Assembly: GCA_016712345.1 (NCBI GenBank)
Contig: JADJRH010000001.1
Span: forward strand, 1,116,001-1,180,000
Source of the DNA: Polyangiaceae bacterium
GTDB taxonomy: Bacteria > Myxococcota_A > Polyangia > Polyangiales > Polyangiaceae
Direction: 5' to 3'
Length of the DNA stretch: 64,000 nucleotides
Under the pieces are notes generated by a model. That model saw nothing but the letters and a program-made list of their open reading frames with translations. It ran no database searches and was not told where the DNA came from. Each line of letters starts with the position of its first letter. Within the stretch, counting starts at the first letter, position 1. Of the stretch, positions 17,441 through 26,277 are shown in pieces. A program made the translations under genes and the position numbers.

Positions 17441-17915
17441 AGGCGGTCTCCGCGTTTGCCTGGCCCAAACTCACCGCCACTGCCCGAGCAATCGCATCGC
17501 GAAGTCCGGCGTCGTGCATGCGCGCGAGAGCGGCTTTTACGTCGTTCGGGAGCGGTGCGGGAGGCGCTGTGACGCGAACATCGGTGCGCCATGCGGGCCG
17601 CGCAATCGGCTCCACGGGGCCCACCTGGAAACGGAGGGACTTCACGTTCATTCCGCGCGCGCGCAGCTGCTCCACAATCCTGTCGGCGAGAAGCGACAAC
17701 TCCTGCGCCCACGTGGAAGTGGCAGTTCTCACGTGCAGCACACCTCTCTCAAGCTTCACGGGTCGCGCCCGCCGCGCGATCTTCGTCCCAACGGCCGTTT
17801 CCCAATCTTGTGCCGAAACGGGCGGAGCCGCGACAGGCGCGGGTGCGCGCGCATCGTTGCCGCGAAGGATCACGACACCCAGCGATTCAGGATCGGTTCC
17901 GCGTCGCCGCGCCAT
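17307..17915 (-). CDS. DciA/DUF721 family protein
   Basis: A 202-residue protein whose first 110 residues fit the DUF721/DciA family: SAQDWETAVGTKIARRARPVKL, RGVLHVRTATSTWAQEL and the closing VKSLRFQVGP. DciA proteins are ancestral loaders of the replicative DnaB helicase in bacteria that lack DnaC. The C-terminal 80 residues are Ala/Ser/Pro-rich and probably disordered. The start at 17915 (MARRRGTDPESLG) matches family N-termini; an in-frame start at 17975 is possible. The final 134 bases overlap the convergent FHA gene, an unusually long antisense overlap. Confidence 0.78.
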   Translation of the reverse strand: MARRRGTDPESLGVVILRGNDARAPAPVAAPPVSAQDWETAVGTKIARRARPVKLERGVLHVRTATSTWAQELSLLADRIVEQLRARGMNVKSLRFQVGPVEPIARPAWRTDVRVTAPPAPLPNDVKAALARMHDAGLRDAIARAVAVSLGQANAETASTSPRSNAPNPQSSAPQTAQPDQTKSARREAPRDTRGGSSRRGS

Positions 17916-18033
17916 TGGAAACGAAGAGTAGCTTAACTGCGGTTCTTGTCCGCCAAACTCAAGGGAAATGCTCATGCAGCTACGCGCTGCTTGCGAAGTG
18001 AAACGTGTTCGATTACCGTTCGCATCCCCTTTG

Positions 18034-18119
18034 GCCGAAGTGGCGGAATGGCAGACGCGGTGGACTCAAAATCCACTATCCGCAAGGGTGTGAGGGTTCA
18101 AGTCCCTCCTTCGGCACCA
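18034..18119 (+). tRNA. tRNA-Leu (anticodon CAA)
   Basis: An 86-base class II tRNA. The acceptor arms GCCGAAG and CTTCGGC pair, the anticodon loop CTCAAAA between GTGGA and TCCAC gives anticodon CAA, there is a long variable arm, and the T loop reads GGTTCAAGTCC. The discriminator A and CCA are encoded. It decodes TTG leucine codons, which are frequent in several genes here. Confidence 0.95.
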
Positions 18120-18279
18120 AGTCGTCACACGAGCGCGCGAAACTGCCGCTTTCTTAACGAACGTGACACATTAAACGACGTTCACAGGGTGATTGGCTCC
18201 CAGAGCGACGGTGTAGAAAAACGCCGGCAACCTGGCATCCATTAAGTTGTCACGCAGCTCCGCTAAACCCGACCAAGAT

Positions 18280-19011
18280 ATGCCGCGTATCTTGGTCGCC
18301 ATTGCCGATTGGCCGGAAGCTCAACAGCTCCAGGAGCATCTGCAGGCCGGCGGTCACACCGTAAAGTGGGTTCCATCGGCGAGTGCCGCACTCTCAACCC
18401 TTCGAGATGCGACATTTGACCTGATTGTATTGGACTCGCAATTGCCCGACAGCTCACCGAAAGAGTTTCTTTTGGGGATGGCTCAACGCACACTCCACAG
18501 CGATCCTCCAGTGATTCTGGTGTCAAACAGCACGGATGAGGTTGATCGCATATTGGGGTTTGAACTGGGCGCTTCGGACTACGTGACGCGTCCCTACAGT
18601 GTTCGCGAGCTGACGTTGCGAGTTGCGGCTGTATGCCGCCGCGCCCGCCCCGAACCGTCGACCGAAAGGCGGATTACCGTGGGGCGATTGCAGATTGACC
18701 GCGAGGGCTATCGCGCCTTCGTGGACGATCGTGAAGTTGATCTCACGTTATTGGAGCTGAAACTCTTAATTGCACTTTATGAAGGCCGCCATCGAGTAAA
18801 AACGCGCGCGGCATTGCTTAATGAAGTTTGGGGTGTGGACGCCGCCGTTACAACCCGGACCGTGGACACGCATGTGAAGCGATTGCGTGACAAGTTGGGA
18901 CCCATTGGTCGAAGCATTGAAACGGTTCGAGGTGTCGGATATCGACTGGCGAACCTGGATCCGCGTCCGTCATTGGAACGTCGCAATAACAAGCGTTCTG
19001 CCGCAATCTGA
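18280..19011 (+). CDS. OmpR-type response regulator with altered receiver
   Basis: A 243-residue regulator: receiver domain 1-115 and a winged-helix DNA-binding domain 140-230 (TLLELKLLIALYEG, VWGVDAAVTTRTVDTHVKRLRDKLG, RGVGYRLA). The phospho-acceptor Asp52 (DLIVLD) is kept. However, the acidic pair near residue 10 is reduced to AIAD, and the invariant Lys of the KP motif is Arg104 (TRPYSVREL). Such receivers often work without normal phosphorylation. No histidine kinase adjoins. It lies upstream of the tonB-exbBD operon and may control it. I start at the ATG 18280; a TTG at 18247 would add 11 residues. Compare PhoB at 32392-33084, which has an intact receiver. Confidence 0.87.
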   Translation: MPRILVAIADWPEAQQLQEHLQAGGHTVKWVPSASAALSTLRDATFDLIVLDSQLPDSSPKEFLLGMAQRTLHSDPPVILVSNSTDEVDRILGFELGASDYVTRPYSVRELTLRVAAVCRRARPEPSTERRITVGRLQIDREGYRAFVDDREVDLTLLELKLLIALYEGRHRVKTRAALLNEVWGVDAAVTTRTVDTHVKRLRDKLGPIGRSIETVRGVGYRLANLDPRPSLERRNNKRSAAI

Positions 19012-19223
19012 CGCGCAGTTGGCACAATTGAGCAATCGATTCACAATTTCGATTCAATAACATCAATTGTGTCGATTGGACCGATACGAGTCGACTGGCA
19101 CGTTGCCGGCGCGACACCAAAACGCCGCAATGAGGAGGCAGAGTCGCGCTCATTCATGACGACTTCAATGCGGGCACGCCTGCATTGATTGATCATTGCC
19201 CTTTTTGCGAGTCGGTAAGTTTT

Positions 19224-20021
19224 ATGGACTTTGACGTTATCGGCGGTGCCGGCACCGACGGCGCCCGCGCAAAACGCCTTCTTTTTGGCTATGCGACAGG
19301 CGTTTTGGTGTGTGGTGCCGTGACGGGAATCGCAGTAAACGCATCTTCCGGTCAGGTGCAGGCTCCTCTTGAGGAGCAGGTCATGGACGTGACCCTCGCC
19401 GACAAGCCTGAAGAAAAGGCGCCCGAACCTGAACCGCCGCCCCCTCCTCCGCCGGTGGTAGAAAAGGTGGCCCCTGTCGGTCGCAAAGAACTGGTAAGTC
19501 CAAAGCTGATTCCTACCACCGCACCCGCGGAGACCGAACCTACCCAAGAACCGCCCCCTGTAAAAGAAGATCCCTACGCGGACGGGAAAGGCGGTGTTGC
19601 CGGTGGAAGTTATCACGGCGTGCCGGGAGGCACCGGTAAAGCGCCCGCTCCAAGTGCTCCTCCTCCTCCACCGCCGCCTCCTCCCCCACCGCCGCCGCCC
19701 AAACAGTCAGGTCCGGTTCAAGTGACGGAGAAGATGACTCCCGCGGTGGCCATTTCAAACCCCAACCCTTCCCTTTCTGAATCTGTAAAAAATGCCGCTC
19801 TCTCAGCGGCGGGGGTGGATGAGCTTACCGTGGTTGTCAAATATGTCATCTCCGAAACGGGCGATGTCACAAGCGCCTCGATCGCTCGGGGAAATTCCTC
19901 CATGGACAGTGCCATTTTGGCCACCGTGAAGGGTTGGAAATTTAAGCCCGCGCTGACCGAAGACGGCAAACCCGTAAGCGTGTCAAAAGTCGCAAAATTC
20001 CGCTTCAAACTCAAAATCTAA
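19224..20021 (+). CDS. tonB: TonB energy transducer
   Basis: A 265-residue periplasm-spanning protein. It has one N-terminal membrane segment (LLFGYATGVLVCGAVTGIAV), a proline-rich spacer with two long Pro runs (about residues 70-85 and 150-170), and a C-terminal TonB domain (VKYVISETGDVTSASIARGNSS, ILATVKGWKFKPALTEDGKPVSVSKVAKFRFKL). It passes proton-motive force from ExbB-ExbD to the receptor plug. It is the first gene of tonB-exbB-exbD-exbD-receptor, so this is a dedicated rather than a general system. ATG at 19224 is preferred over a TTG at 19185. Confidence 0.92.
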   Translation: MDFDVIGGAGTDGARAKRLLFGYATGVLVCGAVTGIAVNASSGQVQAPLEEQVMDVTLADKPEEKAPEPEPPPPPPPVVEKVAPVGRKELVSPKLIPTTAPAETEPTQEPPPVKEDPYADGKGGVAGGSYHGVPGGTGKAPAPSAPPPPPPPPPPPPPPKQSGPVQVTEKMTPAVAISNPNPSLSESVKNAALSAAGVDELTVVVKYVISETGDVTSASIARGNSSMDSAILATVKGWKFKPALTEDGKPVSVSKVAKFRFKLKI

Positions 20022-20089
20022 CTCAACAACAGGCATGAAGTATTCATGTCAAACGAGCAGTCAACTTTTTAGCCGATGGGTAGTAGAGT

Positions 20090-20794
20090 ATGCAATTTGA
20101 TCTGAGGCACATTTTGGAGTCGATGGGATTACTCTCCCGCTTGATTGCGGGGGTGCTTCTCGTCATGGCGGTTGCCAGTATAGGGGTGATGGTAGAGCGC
20201 CTCATTGTGTTGGTGCGATCGCAGGTTTCAACCCGCGAATTCCTTTCGAAGGCGCGGCCTCTTCTCGACGATTGGGACATGGACGGGGTGGTAAAAATCG
20301 CAAAAAACTACCCACGATCTTTCATGGCCAAATTGGCATCCGGGGTGATCTCCCGTTACGAACATGCCCTCGCCAACCACGAGGGGAATCTCTCGGCGGT
20401 AGAGCGGGCGCGGCGCGCTTCGGAACGTCGGCGCGACGCTATGAGTTCGGACATGCGAAAGGGTCTACCCGTTCTCGCAACGGTGGGTTCGATTGCTCCG
20501 TTCGTGGGTCTGCTCGGTACGGTCATTGGCATTATCACCGCTTTTCAGGGGATTGCCACCACCGGCTCGGGTGGCCTCGGGGCGGTGAGCGCCGGCATTG
20601 CCGAGGCGCTTATTGAAACCGCATTTGGCCTCTTCGTGGCCATCCCCGCGGTGCTTTTCTTTAACTACCTGAATACCCGCATCGGCGAAGACGAAGCCGC
20701 GCTGGAACGGTTTGCAGGCGAACTGCTTGACGAAATGGAGAACTCTCATGGGCGCGACAGTGACAGCGCAGAATTCGCGAAAGCCGCGGAGTAG
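20090..20794 (+). CDS. exbB: ExbB/TolQ-type proton channel subunit
   Basis: A 234-residue MotA/TolQ/ExbB family membrane protein. There is an N-terminal segment at about 12-35, a long cytoplasmic stretch with many Arg residues, then the paired membrane helices with LPVLATVGSIAPFVGLLGTVIGIITAFQGIA and a second at about 180-205. The family motif VGLLGTVxGI is intact. It forms the pentameric ring around ExbD that powers TonB. The downstream exbD starts inside its last 47 bases. Confidence 0.92.
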   Translation: MQFDLRHILESMGLLSRLIAGVLLVMAVASIGVMVERLIVLVRSQVSTREFLSKARPLLDDWDMDGVVKIAKNYPRSFMAKLASGVISRYEHALANHEGNLSAVERARRASERRRDAMSSDMRKGLPVLATVGSIAPFVGLLGTVIGIITAFQGIATTGSGGLGAVSAGIAEALIETAFGLFVAIPAVLFFNYLNTRIGEDEAALERFAGELLDEMENSHGRDSDSAEFAKAAE

Positions 20795-21212
20795 AGAAGG
20801 GATCAACCCCGACATCAACGTTACACCGTTGGTGGACGTGGTGCTCGTGCTGCTCATTATCTTCATGGTGATCGCACCTGAAATGGAGCACGGCGAGCGG
20901 GTGGAGTTGCCGGCGTTGATTCATACCGACGATCCTCGACTGAAACCGAAAGATCCGGTGACGGTTAGCATTGGTGCCGCCGGTTCGTTCTTTATCGAAA
21001 AAGAACCCATTGCCGACATTGCCACGCTCGCCGCTCGGCTAAAAGCCGAACATGAAAAGGCCCCTGAACGTAAGTTGATATTAAAGGCCGATTCAACCCT
21101 GCCCTACGAGAAAGTGCGTACACTTCTCGCCTCGCTTCAGGAAAATGGTCTGACGGGCGTTTCACTTTCGGTAACGCAAAAGGGTAAAGCCCCCGAACCG
21201 GAGGGAAACTGA
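20748..21212 (+). CDS. exbD: ExbD/TolR-type subunit 1
   Basis: A 154-residue protein with the ExbD signature INVTPLVDVVLVLLIIFMV, which holds the proton-carrying Asp in the membrane helix, followed by a periplasmic domain (KLILKADSTLPYEKVRTLLASLQENG). It starts at 20748 after a GGAG site within the end of exbB, indicating coupled translation. Another ExbD follows two bases after its stop. Confidence 0.92.
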   Translation: MGATVTAQNSRKPRSREGINPDINVTPLVDVVLVLLIIFMVIAPEMEHGERVELPALIHTDDPRLKPKDPVTVSIGAAGSFFIEKEPIADIATLAARLKAEHEKAPERKLILKADSTLPYEKVRTLLASLQENGLTGVSLSVTQKGKAPEPEGN

Positions 21213-21213
21213 C

Positions 21214-21645
21214 ATGGGGATGAATGTCTCTTCATCGGGCAGTAGAAAAAACCGCGTCAGCCCAAACATGAACGTGACGCCACTCGTGGACGTGGTGCTC
21301 GTTTTGCTCATTATCTTCATGGTAGTCACACCCCTTTTGACTAAGAATTTTTGGCTCAATATACCCAAAAAAGACACATCCGAAACGCCGCCGCCGCCCG
21401 ATGATCCCGACAAACCGGTGATCTTAACGGTAGACAGCAAGGGCGTTATCAAAATCAATAAGCAGGAAGTTCCCCGCGCGGAGTTGAAGGACAAACTCAG
21501 GCGCATTTTTGCGGCTCGAAAAGATCAAATTCTCTTTTTTGACGCCGAAAATGATGCTCCCTACGGCATCGCCACTGAAGCGATGGATTTGGCGCGGGCG
21601 GGCGGCGCACGCACCATCAGCATTTTAACGGAGAAACCGCAATGA
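21214..21645 (+). CDS. exbD: ExbD/TolR-type subunit 2
   Basis: A 143-residue second ExbD with MNVTPLVDVVLVLLIIFMVVTPLL and a shorter periplasmic domain ending TISILTEKPQ. Two ExbD genes side by side suggest a heterodimer within the ExbB ring. Its stop overlaps the receptor start as ATGA, so the whole cluster is translationally chained. Confidence 0.92.
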   Translation: MGMNVSSSGSRKNRVSPNMNVTPLVDVVLVLLIIFMVVTPLLTKNFWLNIPKKDTSETPPPPDDPDKPVILTVDSKGVIKINKQEVPRAELKDKLRRIFAARKDQILFFDAENDAPYGIATEAMDLARAGGARTISILTEKPQ

Positions 21646-24638
21646 ATCGCTCTTTGCGACAGCGAAGGGGTGCGTACACAATCGGCGTTCTCGGCGCTTT
21701 GCTTGGCTTACCTTCTGTCGCTCTTGGTCAGGGCGCACCCCCGCAGAGCCCCGCGCCGTCCAACTCGGCCCCTGCCAATCCACCGCCCCCGCCTCCCTCG
21801 GGTGATGCGCCTGCCGCAGAAGAGGAAGGTGATGGGGAGGTGATTGACGTGGACACGCCGCCCCCGCCGGTTCCGGCCGACAAAGGCGTTGTCACGGGCG
21901 TGGTTGTGGAAGGATCAAACAGCGACCCGATCATTGAAGCGCAAGTTTCGGTGGTGGGTACACAAACAAAAACGCTCACCGACCTGGACGGCCGATTTCG
22001 ACTTGTTCTACCACCCGGCACCTACGACCTGCGCGTGTTTTACGAGGGTCACAAAGCGCGCCGCATTCAGAAAGTGGTGGTGAGTAAAGGGCAGAGCCTG
22101 GAGGTGAATGTTTCGCTCGACACCGAAGAAGCGGCTCCTGAACCTGTTCGAGAAATTGAGGTAGTGGCCGACAGGTCAAATGCTCAAACACAAATTCTAA
22201 TTCGAAAAAATGCGGCCAACACGGGCGACTCGGTGAGTGCTCAGGATATTGCCAAAACGCCCGATCGAAACGCTGCTGAAGCAGCAAAACGCGTTGTCGG
22301 CGCAACGATCTTGGACGGTCGATTTGTTTTGGTGCGCGGCCTGGGTGAAAGGTACACAAACGCCCTTCTCAACGGCAGCCCTTTGCCAAGCCCGGAACCT
22401 GACCGTCAAGCCGTTCCTTTGGATCTGTTTCCATCGCTTGTGCTGAGCGATATTGCCATTGTCAAAACGTTTACCCCCGACATGCCCGGCGATTTTGCCG
22501 GCGGTTCGGTGTCTATTCATACCCGACAGCCAAGCGAAACATTCCAGATATCGGCGAGCCTCTCCCTTGGGGTGAACACGGTCAGCACGTTCCAAGACAA
22601 ACTTGGGTACGCGGGTGGCGGCCTTGATTTTGTCGGAATTGACAGCGGAAAAAGAAATCTGCCCAAAAACTTTCCAACTTACAAGTTGGTAAGCGGTGGG
22701 GCAAAGCCCGACGGGAGTCAGGTTTCTGACCAGGAGGTGTGGGACGCCGGCAAACGAATCAACTCCAGCATGGCCACAAATCGGAGCACCGCACCCGTGA
22801 ACCACGGGTTTAACGCCGTTGGAGGTGGCACGATATCGCTTGGAAAGGCGGGCACCCTGGGAGCCGTTGCGGCACTCACCTACGGGCGCCGGTTTTCGAT
22901 TGTCAAAGATGCCATTGTTCGGCGGTTTAACTTTGCTCTGGATCCAAACGATCCCAATAAACCCTTCCCCTATTTTGCCGCTGTCGATGCCAAGGGTGAA
23001 ATTGGAACCGACTCTGTTTCGTGGGGAGGTCTGGCGGTTTTGTCGTGGACGCCGTCTTCAAACCACCGGTTTTCGTTCACCGGGTTGACAAGCCGCTCTT
23101 CCGACAACGAAACTCGCATTCTGACCGGTCCAAATGAAGGGGCGGGCTTTGCCGTATTGGAAGACACGCGGCTTCGATTTGTGTCGCGAGGCCTCTTTTT
23201 TGGTGAATTTCAGGGCGAACACAAACTTCCGGCACTCAAAGGGGCTGAGGTGCGGTATCGCCTTTCAGGTTCGCTGGCCACTCTCGATGAGCCCGATACT
23301 CGTCAGACATCTTACCTGCTGATGGATGATGGCAATGGTAAGGTGACTCGGTTTTGGGACGCCACGCCCACGTTGAGCGGTCAACACTTTTTCGGAAGTC
23401 AATCAGAGCAATCGATTGGCGGAGCGCTCGATCTGACTCAACCGATTGTGGAAGGGCCTCGCGCACTCAAGGTGAAGGCTGGCCTTTTTATTCAGGCGCG
23501 CGAGCGCAGTTTTGACACTCGGCGATTTCACTTTCGGCAGCTCTCCGGTGTACCCTTCACGGAATACCTCAAGCCGGCCGATGAGATTTTTGTCGACGAA
23601 AACCTTGGAACCAAGGTGGACTTTAACGAGTGGACCCAGGCGACCGACACCTATACGGCGTCTACCCATTTGTACGCCGGCTATTTAATGGCCGACTTTT
23701 CACCCTTCCCGTGGATGCGAGCCATCGGGGGTGCGCGCATTGAAGCTTGGTCGCAAAATCTGGCCTCATTCGACAGATTTGTGCCGGATACAAAAGTGGA
23801 GTCTGGACAAGACACTCTGGATGTTTTGCCCAGCCTGGCGTTGATATTTAAAACAACGCGTGACTCCAACCTGCGCGTTTCGATATCTAGAACGGTTGCC
23901 CGACCGCAGCTCCGAGAACTCGCGCCGTTTCTATTTACAGATTACGTGGGTGCACGCGACCAGGTGGGTAACCCCAACCTGAAAGTGTCGAGCATTGTCA
24001 ACGGTGACGTAAGGTTTGAACTGTTTCCGGCCGCTGCGGACGTTGTGGCGGTAAGCGCATTTTACAAGCAGTTTTACGATCCGATTGAGGCCATTATCCT
24101 GGGCGGTTCGTCAAACGAACTGATCACGTACGAAAATGCAAAAAGCGCTCGGGTGCTCGGGATGGAGATTGAGCTGAAAAAAGGTTTGGGGTTTCTTACT
24201 CCGGCATTGTCCGACTTGAGCGCTCTGGCCAACGTCACCGTGAGTTCATCACGTGTGGAGCTTGACCCTGAATTGGGCATTCAAACAAACAATGTCAGGC
24301 CGCTCGTAGGTCAATCACCAGTGGTGGTGAACATCGGGGTTGACTATTCAAATGACAAGACCGGAACACGCGGCAGGCTGGTGTACAACGTGTCGGCTCC
24401 GCGCATTCGAGCCGCTGGGTCAAACAACCTCCTCGACACGTACGAGCAGCCTCGCCACTTGTTGGATGTGTCGATCGCGCAACGGATTGGCAAGCTCATC
24501 GACCTGAAGTTGACGGCTGAAAATCTTCTTCAGGCGCCATTTCGAGCCACATTTGGAAAAGACAACGAGGATTCACACGTTGTGGAAGAGCGCCAACCCG
24601 GAACAACGTTCACGTTGAGTGCGACTGTGACCAACTGA
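21642..24638 (+). CDS. TonB-dependent outer-membrane receptor with carboxypeptidase-like domain
   Basis: A 998-residue receptor. A signal peptide (cleavage near VALGQ) is followed by a Pro/Ala/acidic linker, a carboxypeptidase-regulatory-like beta-sandwich (about 85-165: GVVTGVVVEGSNSDPIIEAQVSV, TDLDGRFRLVLPPGTYDLRV), the plug (about 185-310, with VRGLGERYTNALLNGSPLPSPEPDRQ) and a beta-barrel to the end. The ligand is not readable. It lies in one operon with tonB-exbB-exbD-exbD, next to a beta-helix lipoprotein and the pst-pho genes, so a phosphate-related substrate is a plausible inference. Three GTACACAA words (21674, 21958, 22352) fall in its 5' part. Confidence 0.93.
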   Translation: MNRSLRQRRGAYTIGVLGALLGLPSVALGQGAPPQSPAPSNSAPANPPPPPPSGDAPAAEEEGDGEVIDVDTPPPPVPADKGVVTGVVVEGSNSDPIIEAQVSVVGTQTKTLTDLDGRFRLVLPPGTYDLRVFYEGHKARRIQKVVVSKGQSLEVNVSLDTEEAAPEPVREIEVVADRSNAQTQILIRKNAANTGDSVSAQDIAKTPDRNAAEAAKRVVGATILDGRFVLVRGLGERYTNALLNGSPLPSPEPDRQAVPLDLFPSLVLSDIAIVKTFTPDMPGDFAGGSVSIHTRQPSETFQISASLSLGVNTVSTFQDKLGYAGGGLDFVGIDSGKRNLPKNFPTYKLVSGGAKPDGSQVSDQEVWDAGKRINSSMATNRSTAPVNHGFNAVGGGTISLGKAGTLGAVAALTYGRRFSIVKDAIVRRFNFALDPNDPNKPFPYFAAVDAKGEIGTDSVSWGGLAVLSWTPSSNHRFSFTGLTSRSSDNETRILTGPNEGAGFAVLEDTRLRFVSRGLFFGEFQGEHKLPALKGAEVRYRLSGSLATLDEPDTRQTSYLLMDDGNGKVTRFWDATPTLSGQHFFGSQSEQSIGGALDLTQPIVEGPRALKVKAGLFIQARERSFDTRRFHFRQLSGVPFTEYLKPADEIFVDENLGTKVDFNEWTQATDTYTASTHLYAGYLMADFSPFPWMRAIGGARIEAWSQNLASFDRFVPDTKVESGQDTLDVLPSLALIFKTTRDSNLRVSISRTVARPQLRELAPFLFTDYVGARDQVGNPNLKVSSIVNGDVRFELFPAAADVVAVSAFYKQFYDPIEAIILGGSSNELITYENAKSARVLGMEIELKKGLGFLTPALSDLSALANVTVSSSRVELDPELGIQTNNVRPLVGQSPVVVNIGVDYSNDKTGTRGRLVYNVSAPRIRAAGSNNLLDTYEQPRHLLDVSIAQRIGKLIDLKLTAENLLQAPFRATFGKDNEDSHVVEERQPGTTFTLSATVTN

Positions 24639-24683
24639 AGGCCGGGCAGGTTCTGTTGCAACCAAGTCATCTTACCTACCCAT

Positions 24684-24701
24684 CTGACACTCCGCCGTAA
24701 C
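24684..24701 (+). promoter_or_regulatory. Candidate Pho box before the beta-helix lipoprotein
   Basis: CTGACAC-TCCG-CCGTAAC: two seven-base half-sites with a four-base spacer, very like the pstS box (CTGACAC-GTAA-CCGTCAC). It lies about 90 bases before the lipoprotein start, on the same strand. The second half-site is weaker than in the phoB and pstS boxes. Confidence 0.45.
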
Positions 24702-24792
24702 CCCACACTGGCCGTAAGTTCAACCAACTGACAACCGATTGAGAAACACCGCTTTTATACTGCCCGCCTATTGATTCTCAGTTGGAGGCATT

Positions 24793-26274
24793 ATGAAAAG
24801 GTCTTTTTCTTCGGTGTTTGTACTTGGCTTGTTGGGTGGCATGGCGGCACTCCCCGCATGTGAAAATTCAGGTGGAGAGACAGGTGGGTCAACCTCAACA
24901 ACTTCAACTGGAACCGCCGGCGGCGGTAATGGCGGCGGTGGCAGCACTTCTTCCCAGGGCGGAGGCGGCGACTCTACTACGAGCGCGACAACCGGAGGAG
25001 GTGGCAACGGCGGATCGACGATGACCACCGTTCCAACCGCGAAGTGCCCCGGTGACCCAACAGAAACCCTGACTGGGGAGATCGGCTCAGACCTGACACT
25101 CACGTCTGACAAGTGCTGGCTCCTGAAGGGCATTGTGTTCGTGAACGCGGGTGCAACGATCACCATTGAACCCGGCGCCACTGTGATGGGTGAAACCTCT
25201 TCCACTGGCACGCTTGTGATTGAACCGGGCGCAAAAATTGTCGCCGATGGTACCGCCGATCTACCCATTGTTTTCACCAGCGAAAAGGCAAAAGGCAGCC
25301 GCGCACCCGGCGATTGGGGTGGGCTGATTGTGCTCGGAAATGCGCCTATCAACGTTCCCGGTGGGAAGGCGGCCGTGGAAGGGATCACCGGCGACGGCAC
25401 CATGTACGGCGGTGACAAGGCCGACGACGACTCTGGCATTCTTCGCTACGTGCGTATTGAGTTTAGCGGCGTGCAACTCTCACCCAACAATGAAATCAAC
25501 GGTCTTACCCTGGCCGGCGTGGGTAACAAAACAGTTGTCGACTACGTGATGGTGCACGACACACTCGACGATTGTTTCGAGTTTTTCGGCGGCACGGTAA
25601 ACGCAAAACACCTGGTTTGTGCCTTTAACCAAGACGACGGGTTTGATTGGGACTTTGGCTATTCTGGCAAACTTCAGTTTTTGGCGTTGGCGCAGGATCC
25701 CATTTTTGAGGACGACACCAACGGATTTGAGGCGGACAACGACGCCACCGCATCGCTGAACATGCCAATTTCAAATCCGACCATTTATAACGCCACACTC
25801 TGCGGCAAAAACCAGCCGATTGACGGCCCAAAACAACAGTTTGGCATGCTCCTTCGCCGGAGCACCAAGGGTCAGATTTACAATGTGGTGGCCACAGGGT
25901 TTGAGGCGTGTATTGATATCCGCGACGCAGCGACCGACCCGAAGGTGTCAAGTTCAATCTGTTATGGCAATACCATCCACAATATTGCCTATCCTGAAGA
26001 CGCAGCCGGAATGGGCGCGTTTAAGGACGACGACGCCGGCTTGGACGAAGTGGCCTGGTTTAACAATGCCGCTCTCAAAAACGCGGCGACCGACCCGGGC
26101 ATTAAAGATTGTTTTGCGGCCGAGCCCGACTTCACGCCGGTTTCAACGCTGACCACCAACGCTGCAACGCCGCCGAACGACGGTTTCTTCGACAACGGCG
26201 CCGCGTATATCGGAGCGTTTAAGTCAGGCGAGAATTGGGCGAGCGGGGCTTGGGTGAGCTTTGATCGCAAGTAA
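24793..26274 (+). CDS. Exported beta-helix-type lipoprotein paired with TonB receptor
   Basis: A 493-residue lipoprotein. The signal peptide ends LPACE (Cys23). A low-complexity tether of Gly, Ser and Thr runs to about residue 78. The mature domain has repeated short strands and turns (GATITIEPGATVMGE, TGTLVIEPGAKIVADG) and conserved GDWGGLIVLG, ILRYVRIEFSGV, DDCFEFFGGTVNAKHLVC and DDGFDWDFGYSGK blocks, suggesting a right-handed parallel beta-helix with an acidic, possibly Ca2+-binding face. This is a recognisable but functionally undefined family often seen with TonB receptors. It follows the receptor by 154 bases, with an AGTTGGAGG ribosome binding site and a candidate Pho box, and converges on phoU with a 3-base gap. 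Confidence 0.82.
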   Translation: MKRSFSSVFVLGLLGGMAALPACENSGGETGGSTSTTSTGTAGGGNGGGGSTSSQGGGGDSTTSATTGGGGNGGSTMTTVPTAKCPGDPTETLTGEIGSDLTLTSDKCWLLKGIVFVNAGATITIEPGATVMGETSSTGTLVIEPGAKIVADGTADLPIVFTSEKAKGSRAPGDWGGLIVLGNAPINVPGGKAAVEGITGDGTMYGGDKADDDSGILRYVRIEFSGVQLSPNNEINGLTLAGVGNKTVVDYVMVHDTLDDCFEFFGGTVNAKHLVCAFNQDDGFDWDFGYSGKLQFLALAQDPIFEDDTNGFEADNDATASLNMPISNPTIYNATLCGKNQPIDGPKQQFGMLLRRSTKGQIYNVVATGFEACIDIRDAATDPKVSSSICYGNTIHNIAYPEDAAGMGAFKDDDAGLDEVAWFNNAALKNAATDPGIKDCFAAEPDFTPVSTLTTNAATPPNDGFFDNGAAYIGAFKSGENWASGAWVSFDRK

Positions 26275-26277
26275 CAA

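Noticed and set aside
19012..19223. Pho box or sigma-54 promoter before tonB
   Set aside because: CTGGCAC-GTTG-CCGGCGC near 19095 has two mismatches in the second half, and the GG-GC spacing near TTGGCACAATTGAGC is not ten.
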